NCBI RefSeq assembly: GCF_026341515.1
Contig: NZ_JAPEOK010000001.1
Location: 7,874,001-7,938,000 of the forward strand
Length of the DNA: 64,000 bases
DNA from: Streptomyces sp. NBC_00878
GTDB taxonomy: Bacteria; Actinomycetota; Actinomycetes; Streptomycetales; Streptomycetaceae
Direction: 5' to 3'
Below are positions 45,452-54,589 of this stretch, piece by piece (positions within the stretch are counted from its first letter, which is position 1; every line of letters begins with the position of its first letter). A program made the position numbers and the translations under genes. The notes below the pieces were generated by a model. That model searched no databases. It had not been told where the DNA came from and was given only the letters and a program-made list of their open reading frames with translations.

Positions 45452-47404
45452 TCAGCGCAGCCCGCCGATCGTCCTTCCGTTGGCCAGAGCCCCCTTGAGG
45501 CTTGCCTGCGCGCCCTGTTGGGCCCGTACGGCAAGGAGATTCCCCCGGGCGGAACCGTTGACTCCGCCCGTCGCACGGATCGACGCGGTGTCCCCGCTTC
45601 CGGCGGCGAGGAGATACCAGCCACCCGTACCGGACTTCCACAGCACGCCCGCCAGAACGTAGGAGTCCTTCGCCCCGCAGGCGGCCACGTTCTGCGCCTT
45701 CGCCACGACCGCGCCGTACGGCTGGCCCTGGGCGTGGAACTGGGCCAGCACCCGGGTGCCGCCGCCGCGCCAGGTGTCCGCGCGGGTGCACAGCCAGTTC
45801 GCGGTGCCGCTCGCGTCGGGCAGCGGCTGCCGGGCGTACTGCCAGGCGTTGACCGAGCGCACGCCCTCGCCGCGGACCGCCGCGAGGGAGCAGGCGAGCG
45901 GGGCCCAGGTCGCCGCCGACGCCTCGCGGGGCTGCCCGGGGCGGCCCGCGGTGAGGTGGGCCGGGGTCAGCTCACCGAGGTCGGTCGTCAGCCGGGTACC
46001 CGAACGGTCCGTGAACTCCAGCGCGTTCCACGAACGGCACTCGCCGGTCTGCTGGGCGGGGCTGGCGAACGGCTCGGTCACCCCGTCCGCCGACCGGCCG
46101 AGACGCGTCGCACCGGAAGAGTCGGGGGCACCTGATGCGCCTGCCGCGGACTTCAGCAGGTCGCGCACCGTCGCCGTACGCACCCACGGTGCCGTCAGAT
46201 AGCGGACGTTGCCGTCGGCGCGGCCGAGGACCACCGCGTTCGCCTCCGCCCCCGTGGCGTTGTCGACCCGGGCGAAGTCCAGGGCGGCGCCCCGCGTGCC
46301 GTCCTTCGGCTCGGCGTAGCGCGCGATGCGCAGTCCGTCGTAGAGCAGCACGACCCGGCTCTGGTCGACCTCGCCCGCGTACAGCAGCTGCGGCGGTCCC
46401 GGCGGCGCGCCCGCCGGGGTGCCGGGGGTCGCCGAGACCTGTACGGACTCGCCGGGGCGCGCCCAGACGGCGAGTGCGCGGCGCAGCAGCGCCTTGTCGC
46501 CGGTGAGGGGGCCGCGCGCGGGCCACACGGAGAAGTCGGTGCGCGTGGACGACTCCCACGCCGCCGCCGGAACCAGCGTCAACTTGCCGGGATCCAGGGC
46601 GGCTTGGGCCGAGGGGTTCTGCGCGTACGAGGGGGCCGCCGCGCCGTCGGGGCCCCAGCCGTCGCCGGGCAGTCCTAGGAGCGCCCCGCACACCGCGGCA
46701 GCGGCGGCAGCGGCGAGCGCCGCCTTCATGTGCTGGCGGCGGCGCATCAGGTCCGGCGGCCGGGCCTGCAGCGAGCACGGGTCGAACTCGGGGGACATCA
46801 GCAGCCCGTACTCGGCCTCCATGCCGTCGGCCTCCGCGAGTGCGTCGGCCGGGTCCTCCTCGCCCGCCGCGGCCAGCACTCTGCGTACGTCCGCGTCGGC
46901 CAGCCGCTCCAGGCCGCGCAGGACGTAGGCGGCCCGGGCCGGGGCCGACAGGGCCGACAGCCGCTGGTCCAGGGCGAGTTCGTCGGCGCCGCCCGAACGC
47001 GGGAAGAGCCGCAGGCCCCACACCTGGGGGAGCAGCGGTGGCAGCTGCGCGCGCTTCGGCCAGGCCCTGAACGTCAGCGGGCGGCCGGCCTCCAGCGCCG
47101 TACGCAGCACCCGCAGGCGTACGTACGCGTAACCCGGATCGCCGGCGCGGCCCTCGGCGGTCTGCTGGGCCGGGACGAACGAGGCGTCGCCGGACGTGCG
47201 GCCGTGGGGCAGGGCGCGCTGGGTGAGCGCGTGCGCGGTGAGGACCCGGCGGTTGCGGCCGAGGCTCGGCGGCAGCACCAGATAGGCGAGCCGGACGAGC
47301 CGGGGGTAGTGCTCGACGAGCGCGGCCTCGGCCTGCTCGACGTCGACGACCGGTCCGGGGCGGGGATTCGGGGCGGGGCGCGGGGCGACATCCTGTGACT
47401 GCAC
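45452..47404 (-). CDS. Sigma-like N-terminal domain fused to a membrane anchor and large extracytoplasmic domain
   Basis: 650 residues. The N-terminal ~190 residues look like a degenerate ECF-type region: AALVEHYPRLVRLAYLVLPPSLGRNRRVLTAHALTQRAL, then LSALSAPARAAYVLRGLERLADADVRRVLAAAG, similar to a sigma region 4 helix-turn-helix. One TM helix follows near residue 235 (LAAAAAAAVCGALLGLPG). The remaining ~390 residues are a secreted-type domain with paired cysteines (GECRSWNALEF, LACSLAAV, NWLCTRADTW, VAACGAKDSYV). I recognise the type from Streptomyces but know no assigned function. It could be a membrane-tethered regulator. TPR gene 60 bp upstream. Confidence 0.75.
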   Translation of the reverse strand: MQSQDVAPRPAPNPRPGPVVDVEQAEAALVEHYPRLVRLAYLVLPPSLGRNRRVLTAHALTQRALPHGRTSGDASFVPAQQTAEGRAGDPGYAYVRLRVLRTALEAGRPLTFRAWPKRAQLPPLLPQVWGLRLFPRSGGADELALDQRLSALSAPARAAYVLRGLERLADADVRRVLAAAGEEDPADALAEADGMEAEYGLLMSPEFDPCSLQARPPDLMRRRQHMKAALAAAAAAAVCGALLGLPGDGWGPDGAAAPSYAQNPSAQAALDPGKLTLVPAAAWESSTRTDFSVWPARGPLTGDKALLRRALAVWARPGESVQVSATPGTPAGAPPGPPQLLYAGEVDQSRVVLLYDGLRIARYAEPKDGTRGAALDFARVDNATGAEANAVVLGRADGNVRYLTAPWVRTATVRDLLKSAAGASGAPDSSGATRLGRSADGVTEPFASPAQQTGECRSWNALEFTDRSGTRLTTDLGELTPAHLTAGRPGQPREASAATWAPLACSLAAVRGEGVRSVNAWQYARQPLPDASGTANWLCTRADTWRGGGTRVLAQFHAQGQPYGAVVAKAQNVAACGAKDSYVLAGVLWKSGTGGWYLLAAGSGDTASIRATGGVNGSARGNLLAVRAQQGAQASLKGALANGRTIGGLR

Positions 47405-47464
47405 GTTCAGCAGAACGAGCGAATCCGTGGTTGGTCACCTGGACTGCCCCGAGTCCGCGGGGAG

Positions 47465-47986
47465 TTATGCCTCCGGTTCGACGAGCTGGCGCGCGTAGTT
47501 CGCCGTGGAGCGCTGATAGCGCGGCAGATGAGGGGCCAGGGCGCCCAGGGCGAGCGAGAGCCCCTCGCGCTCGCGGCCCAGGCTCGCCAGGCACAGGGCG
47601 AGGGTGGCGCGTACGGCGTCGTCCAACTCGTCGGAGGGCGCGTCGAGTTCGGGTGTCAGGAGCTTGACGCCCTCCTCCGGCCGGCCGATGTTCCGCAGCG
47701 AGCTGGAGAGCTGGATCTTCGTGCGCCGGCCGCGGTAGCCGTCGAGCCCGCGCGCCAGCGCCTCCTGGTACAGCGGCACGGCCCGGTCCGAGTGGCCCGT
47801 CGAGTCCCAGGCACAGGCCCGCTCGAACGGGCCGACCGGGCTCTCGGCGGGCAACTCGGCGACCAGGGCGTCGATCACCGCGCGGAAGTCGGCCGCCTGC
47901 GCCTCGGCGTAGTCGTCGAAGGTGGCCCAGGCGGCCGTCACGCGCTCTTCCCAGTCAGCGTCGATGTCAGCGTCGATCGTGGTCAT
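47465..47986 (-). CDS. Tetratricopeptide-repeat-like protein
   Basis: 173 residues. Helical repeats with TPR character: FERACAWDSTGHSDRAVPLYQEALARGLDG, IQLSSSLRNIGRPEEGVKLLTPEL and ATLALCLASLGREREGLSLALGALAPHL. Soluble; likely a protein-protein interaction module. Starts MTTIDADIDADWEE from a small GTCGAT repeat. Located 60 bp upstream of the sigma-like membrane protein gene, probably cotranscribed. Specific role unknown. Confidence 0.85.
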   Translation of the reverse strand: MTTIDADIDADWEERVTAAWATFDDYAEAQAADFRAVIDALVAELPAESPVGPFERACAWDSTGHSDRAVPLYQEALARGLDGYRGRRTKIQLSSSLRNIGRPEEGVKLLTPELDAPSDELDDAVRATLALCLASLGREREGLSLALGALAPHLPRYQRSTANYARQLVEPEA

Positions 47987-48317
47987 GAGCCCAGCCTCGC
48001 ACGGGTGTGCCCGCGAACGGCATCGGTTTACGCACGCATCGACAGCCCTGGTGGTGGACGGCGGCCGGTGTGGTGTCTGTAGTGGCGTCCGTCACTGCGA
48101 TGCGACCGAGGTGGAACTGTTCCGTATGTTCGGGCAGGTGCCGATTGAGCGCCGAGCGTGCGGGAGCCGTATCGAAGGAGGAGCCCCCGCCGGGGCTCTC
48201 AGCGGCGTGGGCCGGAACTCGCCCGTCCCTGGGAGGGTTCCGAGGCCGATGGCACCGGCTGGTGCGCACGGACCCGGCGCGTTCACGTCGCCGGAACGGA
48301 CCCGGAGGTACGTACGA
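47987..48317. other. 331-bp divergent intergenic region
   Basis: Between the TPR gene (minus) and the lipoprotein gene (plus). No gene seen. It carries a small hairpin GAGCCCC-CGCC-GGGGCTC at 48181-48198, just after an AAGGAGG-like stretch, and GGAGG at 48304 as the lipoprotein ribosome site. Confidence 0.5.
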
Positions 48318-48785
48318 ATGCGTTTGACGAGGAAGAGGATCGCGGTCGGTACGGCCGGGGCGGTCACGGCACTGCTCGCGGTGACCGGCTGCGGCTCCGA
48401 GGACAGCGGGGAGAAGGTCCCCGCCACCGCGAGCGGGAGCCTGGAGCACATCGCGAGCGAGGCGGGCTGCAAGCCCGACATGCAGACGGACGCGGACACC
48501 ATCCGGCAGGCCATCTGCAAGACCTCCGGCGGCAAGTACATCCTCGCGACGTTCGCCACCGACCGCGGTCAGCGTGAGTGGCTGAACGGGGCGAAGGACT
48601 ACGGCGGCTACTACCTCGTCGGCCGCAAGTGGGTCGCCGTCGGCGAGAAGAAGACGGTCACGGCGCTGCGCGGCCAGCTCGGCGGGATCATGGAGGAAGG
48701 GTCCGAGCACATGAACCCCGGTGGCAGTCACAACAAGAACCCCAGCAGCAGCAGTAGTCACGACAGTGGTGGTCACACCAGCTGA
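48318..48785 (+). CDS. Secreted lipoprotein of unknown function
   Basis: 155 residues; GGAGG nine bases before the ATG. Lipoprotein signal with lipobox LLAVTGC (Cys25). The mature part has two cysteines (AGCKPDM, AICKTSGG) and a small fold (YILATFATDRGQREWLNGAKDYGGYYLVGRKWVAVG). The tail is low-complexity and rich in Ser, His and Gly. Anchored outside the membrane. No family assigned. Confidence 0.85.
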   Translation: MRLTRKRIAVGTAGAVTALLAVTGCGSEDSGEKVPATASGSLEHIASEAGCKPDMQTDADTIRQAICKTSGGKYILATFATDRGQREWLNGAKDYGGYYLVGRKWVAVGEKKTVTALRGQLGGIMEEGSEHMNPGGSHNKNPSSSSSHDSGGHTS

Positions 48786-48814
48786 CCGCGCGGGTTCGGT
48801 CGGGAGCAAGCGAA

Positions 48815-48846
48815 AGCCGGCGGTGGGGAATCCCACCGCCGGCTTC
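48815..48846. terminator. Bidirectional terminator
   Basis: A perfect 14-bp stem AAGCCGGCGGTGGG / CCCACCGCCGGCTT with GAAT loop, between the convergent lipoprotein and DUF1996 genes. Confidence 0.92.
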
Positions 48847-48871
48847 CTACTGCTCATCGCTTACTGCGTTG

Positions 48872-50422
48872 TTACTGGCACTGCTGGCCGCTGTTGATGC
48901 AGTCGACCACCTGGTTCATCGTGTTCTCGTCGAAGAAGTTGATGAAGTCGTTGTGGTCGGTGATCGCCTTGTGCAGCTGGTCCGGGAAGCCGTCCACCGC
49001 GAACGGGTTCACGACTTGTCCGTTCTCGATCTGAGGAGCCGGAACATCGTAGACCAGACGGGCCTGGAGCTGGGGGATGGCCTGGAAGCCGTTGGCGCAG
49101 GTTCCGTCCGCCTGCACGAAGGCCACGTGCGTGCGGTGGTTGGCGCTGTCGATGTTCTGGCCGTCCCAGCAGCTCTGGAAGAAGGACGTCCGCACCACGG
49201 AACTGCCCTCGGGGCAGATCGGGTACTTGTCCGTCAGCTGCCGGTCCTCGAAGCCGGTGCAGCTCCAGTTGGTGTTGGCGTTGGCGAGGCCGTTGGTGAA
49301 GGCCTTGGCGTCACCGGTGATGATGCGCAGAGCCTGCGGCATCGCGACGACATCGCTCGCCTTGTTGCCGACGAACTTCAGCTGAGCCTCGCTGGCTTCG
49401 AGGATCTTGCCGATGTTGCCTTCCGCACCACCACCGAGGTCGTTCGCGTCGAACTCGTCCGTACCGTCCTGCAGGCGCAGCACCGGCCAGTAGTACGACG
49501 ACTTGTCGCCCTGGTTCTCGCAGGTGGTGTCGGCCTGGAGGAACTGCTCGTCGCTGGTGAAGGCGTTGTTGTCCTGGTTGCCGACGTAGTCGTGCGTGTG
49601 CTGCGCGCCGTTGTCGACACCCGGAGCGACGATGACGTTGTCCGAGTTGTGGTTGTCGTTCGCGTTGGTGCCGCAGCTCGTGGTGAACGTGCCCGTCGAA
49701 CCGGAGTCCCCGTTCGCGGCGAGCCCGTTCGGGCCCACGCCCTTCGGACCGCCGTTGGGCTGGACCTGGGTGATGTCCTGGAAGTCGTCCGCCGCCGGAC
49801 CGTTGCCTTCCTGGCCCTGGCCCTGGTCCTGGCCCTGGTCCTGACCCTGGCCGTTGTCCTGACCCTGGTCCTGACCCTGGTCCTGGCCTTGATCCTGGCC
49901 CTGGTCATTGGCCTGGTCCTGACCCTGACCCTCGGCGGGCTGGTCGGCCGCCACGCCCTCACACTCGGCGAGTTGGTCGGCGCCCTGTCCCTGCGGCGTC
50001 TTGCCGCCCTTGCGCTTGATGCTGTTGTTGATCCGGTCGATCGTGGCAGTCCGCTTGGACTTCAGCGGGCTGAGAATGGCGTTGTTGACGTAGCTGGCGT
50101 CCCCCGCCTGGGCCTGGCGCGTGTCGGCGAGGCGCTTGTAGGCCTCGGTGACCTGCTGGTCCAGCCGCGCCAGCTCCTTGTCGACGCCGGCGCGGGCGCC
50201 CTTCGGCACGTCGGTCAGCTGCTGGCCGACGTCCGGACATTTGATCGTCGCCACTCCGGCGGCCGTCGTCTGCGCGTTCTGCGTCGAGTTCTTGTTGTTC
50301 TCGTGCGCAGAGGCGTAGATGTTGGCCGCCAGCAAGCCGCCGCCACCCAGCGCGAGAGCCGCCGATGCGGCAATCGCCCGGTTGGCGAGCGTGGAGCGGC
50401 GTTTACGGTTCGTGCGTCCCAT
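48872..50422 (-). CDS. Secreted DUF1996 protein with Gln/Asp/Gly repeat linker
   Basis: 516 residues from ATG 50422 with AGGAG upstream. An N-terminal signal/anchor ([24 protein letters not shown]) is followed by a helical segment (60-140), then a linker of GQDQ-type repeats at about 165-205. The DUF1996 domain comes last: [68 protein letters not shown] and [13 protein letters not shown]1996 is found in secreted actinobacterial and fungal proteins; its function is unproven. Conserved His/Asp/Cys residues suggest an extracellular enzyme or metal site. Confidence 0.9.
   Translation of the reverse strand: MGRTNRKRRSTLANRAIAASAALALGGGGLLAANIYASAHENNKNSTQNAQTTAAGVATIKCPDVGQQLTDVPKGARAGVDKELARLDQQVTEAYKRLADTRQAQAGDASYVNNAILSPLKSKRTATIDRINNSIKRKGGKTPQGQGADQLAECEGVAADQPAEGQGQDQANDQGQDQGQDQGQDQGQDNGQGQDQGQDQGQGQEGNGPAADDFQDITQVQPNGGPKGVGPNGLAANGDSGSTGTFTTSCGTNANDNHNSDNVIVAPGVDNGAQHTHDYVGNQDNNAFTSDEQFLQADTTCENQGDKSSYYWPVLRLQDGTDEFDANDLGGGAEGNIGKILEASEAQLKFVGNKASDVVAMPQALRIITGDAKAFTNGLANANTNWSCTGFEDRQLTDKYPICPEGSSVVRTSFFQSCWDGQNIDSANHRTHVAFVQADGTCANGFQAIPQLQARLVYDVPAPQIENGQVVNPFAVDGFPDQLHKAITDHNDFINFFDENTMNQVVDCINSGQQCQ
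49811..49929. repeat. Coding tandem repeat (CTGGTCCTGGCC type) in the DUF1996 gene
   Basis: About ten units of a 12-bp CTGGYCCTGRCC motif encode the GQDQ linker on the minus strand. Likely to vary in copy number between strains. Confidence 0.85.
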
Positions 50423-50723
50423 GGAACTCCTCTGGCTTCCTTGCGGGGGCATTGAGGCGCCCGACAGGAGGTGAAGCGGCGCCATTCAATACGGAGGGGG
50501 TTCCTGAGGTGTTCAGCGGTCCGAGAAATTGATGAGAGTTCAGTGACGCAATCCCGGCGCAAGGGGCCCAGAAGCCCCTGAAACAACGGCAGTTGAGCGG
50601 GAATTATTGAATATCATTCAGCGAAAACGGAACGCCGGACCCGTCTCCTGACAGGTCTAGGGACGACCCCCGCCGATCTTTCTGGACCCTTGTTCGGGAC
50701 CTTTTCAGCGGTCCTGGTCCAAT
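50423..50723. other. Intergenic region upstream of the DUF1996 gene
   Basis: No gene found. It has comparatively A/T-rich patches (50580-50640). A hairpin AGGGGC...GCCCCT lies near 50562-50579. The first copy of a 19-bp tandem duplication (50704-50722) continues into the response regulator gene. Confidence 0.55.
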
Positions 50724-51377
50724 TCAGCGGTCCTGGTCCAAATAGGCGAGAACGGCCAGGACGCGACGGTTGTCGTCGTCCGAGACCTCAAGTCCCAGCT
50801 TCGCGAAGATGTTGGACGTGTGCTTGGCGATCGCCCGCTCCGTGACCACCAGTTGGCCCGCGATCGCCGCATTCGACCTGCCCTGCGCCATCAGTTCACA
50901 AACCTCCAGCTCGCGCGGAGTCAGCCGGCCCAGCGGCTGGTCGTCCGCCTGGCGCCGCGACAGCAGCTGCTGGATGACCTGCGGATCCATCGCCGTACCG
51001 CCCGCCGCGACCCGCCGCACGGCGTCGACGAACTGCTCGGCGTCGAACACCCGGTCCTTCAGCAGATAGCCGACCCCGCCGGCCCCGTCGGCGAGCAACT
51101 CGCGCGCGTACAACTGCTCCACGTGCTGCGAGAGCACCAGCACCGGCAGTCCGGGTCTGGCCCGGCGGGCCGCCAGCGCGCACTGCAGCCCCTCGTCCGT
51201 GTGCGAGGGCGGCAGGCGTACGTCGACCACGGCGACGTCCGGTGCCAACTCGGCCAGTGCCCGGGTGAGTTCGGGCCCCGTCTCGACGGCCGCGGCGATC
51301 TCGAAGTCGTACGCCTCCAGTAGCCGGACCAGTCCGTCGCGCAGCAGGAACAGGTCTTCGGCTAGGACAACTCGCAA
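50724..51377 (-). CDS. NarL/LuxR family response regulator
   Basis: 217 residues from TTG 51377 (GGAG five bases upstream), overlapping the kinase 3' end by 16 bp. Receiver: RVVLAEDLFLLRDGL, phosphoacceptor Asp in VAVVDVRLPP and Lys in GYLLKDRVFD. C-terminal LuxR helix-turn-helix: LGRLTPRELEVCELMAQGRSNAAIAGQLVVTERAIAKHTSNIFAKLGL. Partner of the overlapping histidine kinase. A 19-bp tandem duplication covers its stop codon. Target genes unknown. Confidence 0.92.
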   Translation of the reverse strand: MRVVLAEDLFLLRDGLVRLLEAYDFEIAAAVETGPELTRALAELAPDVAVVDVRLPPSHTDEGLQCALAARRARPGLPVLVLSQHVEQLYARELLADGAGGVGYLLKDRVFDAEQFVDAVRRVAAGGTAMDPQVIQQLLSRRQADDQPLGRLTPRELEVCELMAQGRSNAAIAGQLVVTERAIAKHTSNIFAKLGLEVSDDDNRRVLAVLAYLDQDR

Positions 51378-52666
51378 GGGATCTCCATGGTCACCATGGT
51401 GGGGCCGCCCGCGGGACTGCTGACGGCCAGGACGCCGTCGAATGTACCGAGTCGCCGCTCGACTCCGGAGAGCCCCGAACCCCCGCCGATCGTGGCGCCG
51501 CCGCTGCCGTCGTCGGTGACGGCGATCCGCAGCAGGCCGCCCCGCTCCGGGACGTGGTGCACGTCGACCCAGATGCGGTCGGCGCCCGAGTGCTTGACGG
51601 CGTTCGTGAGGACCTCGCTGACGGCGAAGTACGCGGCGGACTCCACCGGCGCCCCGAGCCGGGCGCGCAGCTCCACCGCCACCTCCGTACTGATCGGCAG
51701 CCGCAGCGCCAACGCCCGTACGGCGTCGCCGAGTCCGCGCTCCGCGAGGACCGGCGGGTGGATGCCGCGGACCAGGTCCCGCAGTTCGGTGAGCGCGTCG
51801 GCGGAGGACTGCCGGGCCTGTGCGAGCAACTGCTTGGCCTTCGCCGGATCCTTCTCGATCAGCGCCTCGACCGTGCCGAGATCCATGCCCATCGCGACCA
51901 GCCGGGCCTGCGCCCCGTCGTGCAGGTCCCGTTCGATCCGGCGCAGTTCGGCCGCCGAGGTGTCCACGGCGTCGCGCCGGGTCTCGGTGAGGACGCGGAC
52001 CCGCTCGGCGAGCTCGCCCCGGCCGGACCCGAGGACGGAGCGGGCCAGCAGGAAGTGGACGCGCAGCAGCAGCGGAGCCGTGTAGACGCCGGTGACCAGC
52101 AGGGCGGCGCCCAGCGCGGCCGCGCCGAGGGCGCTGAGCTGCCCGCTGATCGGCACGAACCCGTACCACCAGCCCACCCGAGTGCCGTCCGTGAAGACCC
52201 GCCACAGCCCGGCGCCCAGCGCGAACCCCTCGAAGGGATAGACGAGCAGCGCGGCGGGCAGCAGCGCCGTGACCGTACCCGCGATCATGTCGACCGGCAG
52301 CCACAGCAGATCCCGCCAGGTCGCCGGATCGCGAAGCATCCCGAAGCACCGCTCCCACGGATTGGCGTCCTTCGGGACCGGCCGATACGCGAGCGGGATC
52401 CGCACACCGCACCACTGGGCCGCCACCAGGCGCCGCCAGTTCGCGAACCCGCGTACGGCCGCCAGCACCCAGGGCGTCGTGACGATGCCGATGCCCAGCG
52501 GTACGAGGACGATCGACACGGCGGACAGGACGAAGAGGGTGAGCGACCCGGCCAGCGCCACGACGGCCAGCGGCAGCGCCCGCACTCCGGCGAGCGCGGC
52601 GGTACGTGCCCGCCCGCCGAGGGCCTTGTCGTCCCCGGTGTCCCCGTTGTCCCCGCTCGTGTTCAT
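51362..52666 (-). CDS. Sensor histidine kinase (HisKA_3/DesK-LiaS type)
   Basis: 434 residues from ATG 52666; an in-frame GTG at 52702 is the alternative. The N-terminal half has about four TM segments (LPLAVVALAGSLTLFVLSAVSIVLVPLGIGIV; IAGTVTALLPAALLVYPFEGFAL; LGAAALGAALLVTGVYTAPLLL). The DHp domain carries the phosphorylated His in RRIERDLHDGAQARLVAMGMDLGTVE. The ATPase has N in VLTNAVKHSGA and G boxes VTDDGSGG and GSGLSGVERRLG. A membrane-embedded sensor, possibly of cell-envelope stress. Forms a two-component system with the overlapping regulator gene. Confidence 0.92.
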   Translation of the reverse strand: MNTSGDNGDTGDDKALGGRARTAALAGVRALPLAVVALAGSLTLFVLSAVSIVLVPLGIGIVTTPWVLAAVRGFANWRRLVAAQWCGVRIPLAYRPVPKDANPWERCFGMLRDPATWRDLLWLPVDMIAGTVTALLPAALLVYPFEGFALGAGLWRVFTDGTRVGWWYGFVPISGQLSALGAAALGAALLVTGVYTAPLLLRVHFLLARSVLGSGRGELAERVRVLTETRRDAVDTSAAELRRIERDLHDGAQARLVAMGMDLGTVEALIEKDPAKAKQLLAQARQSSADALTELRDLVRGIHPPVLAERGLGDAVRALALRLPISTEVAVELRARLGAPVESAAYFAVSEVLTNAVKHSGADRIWVDVHHVPERGGLLRIAVTDDGSGGATIGGGSGLSGVERRLGTFDGVLAVSSPAGGPTMVTMEIPCELS

Positions 52667-52752
52667 GCCCCCAGTCTCGCCGAGGCCGGTCGCCTCGGTC
52701 ACGGGGGCCGGGCCACCCGACGGGGGTGGTGCCAGCGACACCCCCGCCGCGC

Positions 52753-53859
52753 TCAGCCGCCCAGGACCTTCGCCTCCACGGAGGGGTCGAGCCCGACCAC
52801 CGGGCGGTCGGGGCGCTGGGGAGCGGTCCCGCCGATGCTCTGGAGCCAGCTCCAGGTGTCGGCCACCGTCTCGACGACCGGTCGGCACCGGAGCCCGTCC
52901 CGTACCGCCCGGGACACATCCGCCCGATGCAGCGCGCCGTACGACTCCGACCCCGGCGGCACCCACACCGGCAACTCCAGCCACGGCTCGATCCCGGCCG
53001 CGAGAACGACGTCGGGGTCGGTCCACCGAAGCTCGGCAGGGCCGCCCGCGCGCCGGCCGCCCACGGGGTCCCCAGCGACCTGGCCGCGCGCGGCGCCTTC
53101 CGTGACTTGGCCGCGCGCTGTGCCTCCCGCGACCGGGTCGCCCGCGGTGCCTCCGGTGACCTGGACGCACGCGTCGAGCAGTGCCCCCATCGTCGCGTGG
53201 CCCGACGGGCTGATGACGTTGTACGGCCCGGCCGCACCCGTCTCCGCCGCCCCGAGCGTCCACTCGGCCAGATCGCGGACGTCGACGTACTGGAGCGGGA
53301 GGTCACGGGGGCCGGGTGCGAGGACGGGCCCGCCGCGTGCCATCCGGCCGAGCCACCACGGCAGGCGCCCGATGTTCTCGTACGGGCCGAGGATCAGCCC
53401 GGCCCGTACGAGGAGCGAGCGCTCCGCCCCGAAGGCTTCGAGCACGGCCAGTTCGCCGCCCCGCTTGTCGCGCGCGTAGTCGGTCTGTTCGGCGTCCGGG
53501 GAGGCGTCCGCCACCGGCGGGCTGTCCTCGTCGTATCCCGCCGGCGGCGGCCAGGCGTACACGGAACAGCTCGACACGTACACGTATCGCCGGGCGCGGT
53601 GCGCCAGCAGCCGAGCCGCGTCCCGGACCACCCGCGGGGCCGCGGACCAGGTGTCGACGACGACGTCCCACTCCTCGTCGGTCCCGGCCAGCGCCGCGAG
53701 CCCGTCGGGCGCGGTCCGGTCGCCGTGCAGGGACCGTACGCCCGCCGGAGGTTCGTGGCGTCCCCGGTGGAAGACGGTCACGTCCCAGCCGCGGGCGAGC
53801 GCCGCCTCCACGACGGCCCGGCCCACGAACTCCGTACCACCCAGCGTCAGAAGTCTCAT
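52753..53859 (-). CDS. NAD-dependent epimerase/dehydratase-like (extended SDR) protein
   Basis: 368 residues from ATG 53859. Rossmann motif LLTLGGTEFVGRAVVEAAL; VYVSSCSVYAWPPP; catalytic YxxxK in TDYARDKRGGE; GLILGPYENIGRLPWWLGRM; LQYVDVRDLAEWTLGA. It is the isoflavone reductase/epimerase-like reductase type common in actinobacteria. An insert of GDPVAGGTARGQ-type repeats (about 235-268, nucleotides 53055-53160) is absent from typical members and probably forms a loop. Substrate unknown. Same strand as the winged-helix gene (103 bp upstream) and the kinase gene downstream. Confidence 0.88.
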   Translation of the reverse strand: MRLLTLGGTEFVGRAVVEAALARGWDVTVFHRGRHEPPAGVRSLHGDRTAPDGLAALAGTDEEWDVVVDTWSAAPRVVRDAARLLAHRARRYVYVSSCSVYAWPPPAGYDEDSPPVADASPDAEQTDYARDKRGGELAVLEAFGAERSLLVRAGLILGPYENIGRLPWWLGRMARGGPVLAPGPRDLPLQYVDVRDLAEWTLGAAETGAAGPYNVISPSGHATMGALLDACVQVTGGTAGDPVAGGTARGQVTEGAARGQVAGDPVGGRRAGGPAELRWTDPDVVLAAGIEPWLELPVWVPPGSESYGALHRADVSRAVRDGLRCRPVVETVADTWSWLQSIGGTAPQRPDRPVVGLDPSVEAKVLGG

Positions 53860-53962
53860 ACGAGTGACTCTGCCCGGCGGCCCCGCGCGACGGAACGGCA
53901 ATCTGCCGACAGACGAACCGCGGCGCCGCGGGGTGAATCCGCAACTGGTCCGGGGGCCGGGA

Positions 53963-54589
53963 TCAACTCCCGGTCGGCGGCGTGTACTTGTACCCCACGC
54001 GCCGCACCGTCTGGATCGCGTTCCGGTGCTCCGCGCCGAGCTTGCGGCGCAGCCGGGCGACGTGGACGTCCACGGTCCGGCCGTCGCCCACGTGTCCGTA
54101 GCCCCACACCGTGGTGACCAGCTGATCGCGGCTGTGCACCTGGTGCGGATGCGCCACCAGGTGCGAGAGCAGCTCGAACTCCAGATACGTGAGGTCCAGC
54201 GGCTGCCCGCCGACTTCGGCCGTACGCCGCGCGGTGTCGACGCGTACGAGGGAGTCGTCGTCGGAGTCCCCGGAGCCCCGGAAGTCCCCGAGCTCCGCCC
54301 GGCCCGTCTCACGCAGCGCGTCCGGTACGGCGACCGGCAGGAGAGACGGCTGGTCGGCCGGTACGAGGACCAGGTATCCGATCATCGGCGGCCGGCCCGG
54401 CAGCGTGGGCAGGGTGTGCGGGGGAGCGGGCAGCCAGGTGGCGCCCGGCGGGAGGAGGTCGGTGACGTCGACCACCTCGTCCCGGTCGACGGCACGCAGC
54501 CTGTGGCGCGCCGAGCCCGTGGCAGGCACGGGGGAGGGGACCGCGGACGGGCCGGTGGCAACGGACGAGAAGGTGCGGGTGTTCGCCAT
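53963..54589 (-). CDS. Winged-helix (OmpR/PhoB C-terminal) regulator with atypical N-terminus
   Basis: 208 residues. The C-terminal ~95 residues are a Trans_reg_C winged helix: LDLTYLEFELLSHLVAHPHQVHSRDQLVTTVWGYGHVGDGRTVDVHVARLRRKLG, ending VRRVGYKYTPP. The N-terminal ~100 residues are not a receiver domain (no DD or phosphoacceptor) and contain IGYLVLVPADQPSLLPVAVPD. It is an orphan regulator of the type seen beside glnII in Streptomyces, so phosphorylation control is unlikely. Target unknown. Confidence 0.88.
   Translation of the reverse strand: MANTRTFSSVATGPSAVPSPVPATGSARHRLRAVDRDEVVDVTDLLPPGATWLPAPPHTLPTLPGRPPMIGYLVLVPADQPSLLPVAVPDALRETGRAELGDFRGSGDSDDDSLVRVDTARRTAEVGGQPLDLTYLEFELLSHLVAHPHQVHSRDQLVTTVWGYGHVGDGRTVDVHVARLRRKLGAEHRNAIQTVRRVGYKYTPPTGS

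Noticed and set aside
47987..48317. Riboswitch or attenuator before the lipoprotein gene
   Set aside because: Only one 7-bp hairpin is visible; no conserved riboswitch core or leader peptide could be recognised.
49811..49929. Possible CRISPR array
   Set aside because: 12-bp coding repeats in frame with the DUF1996 protein, no spacers.
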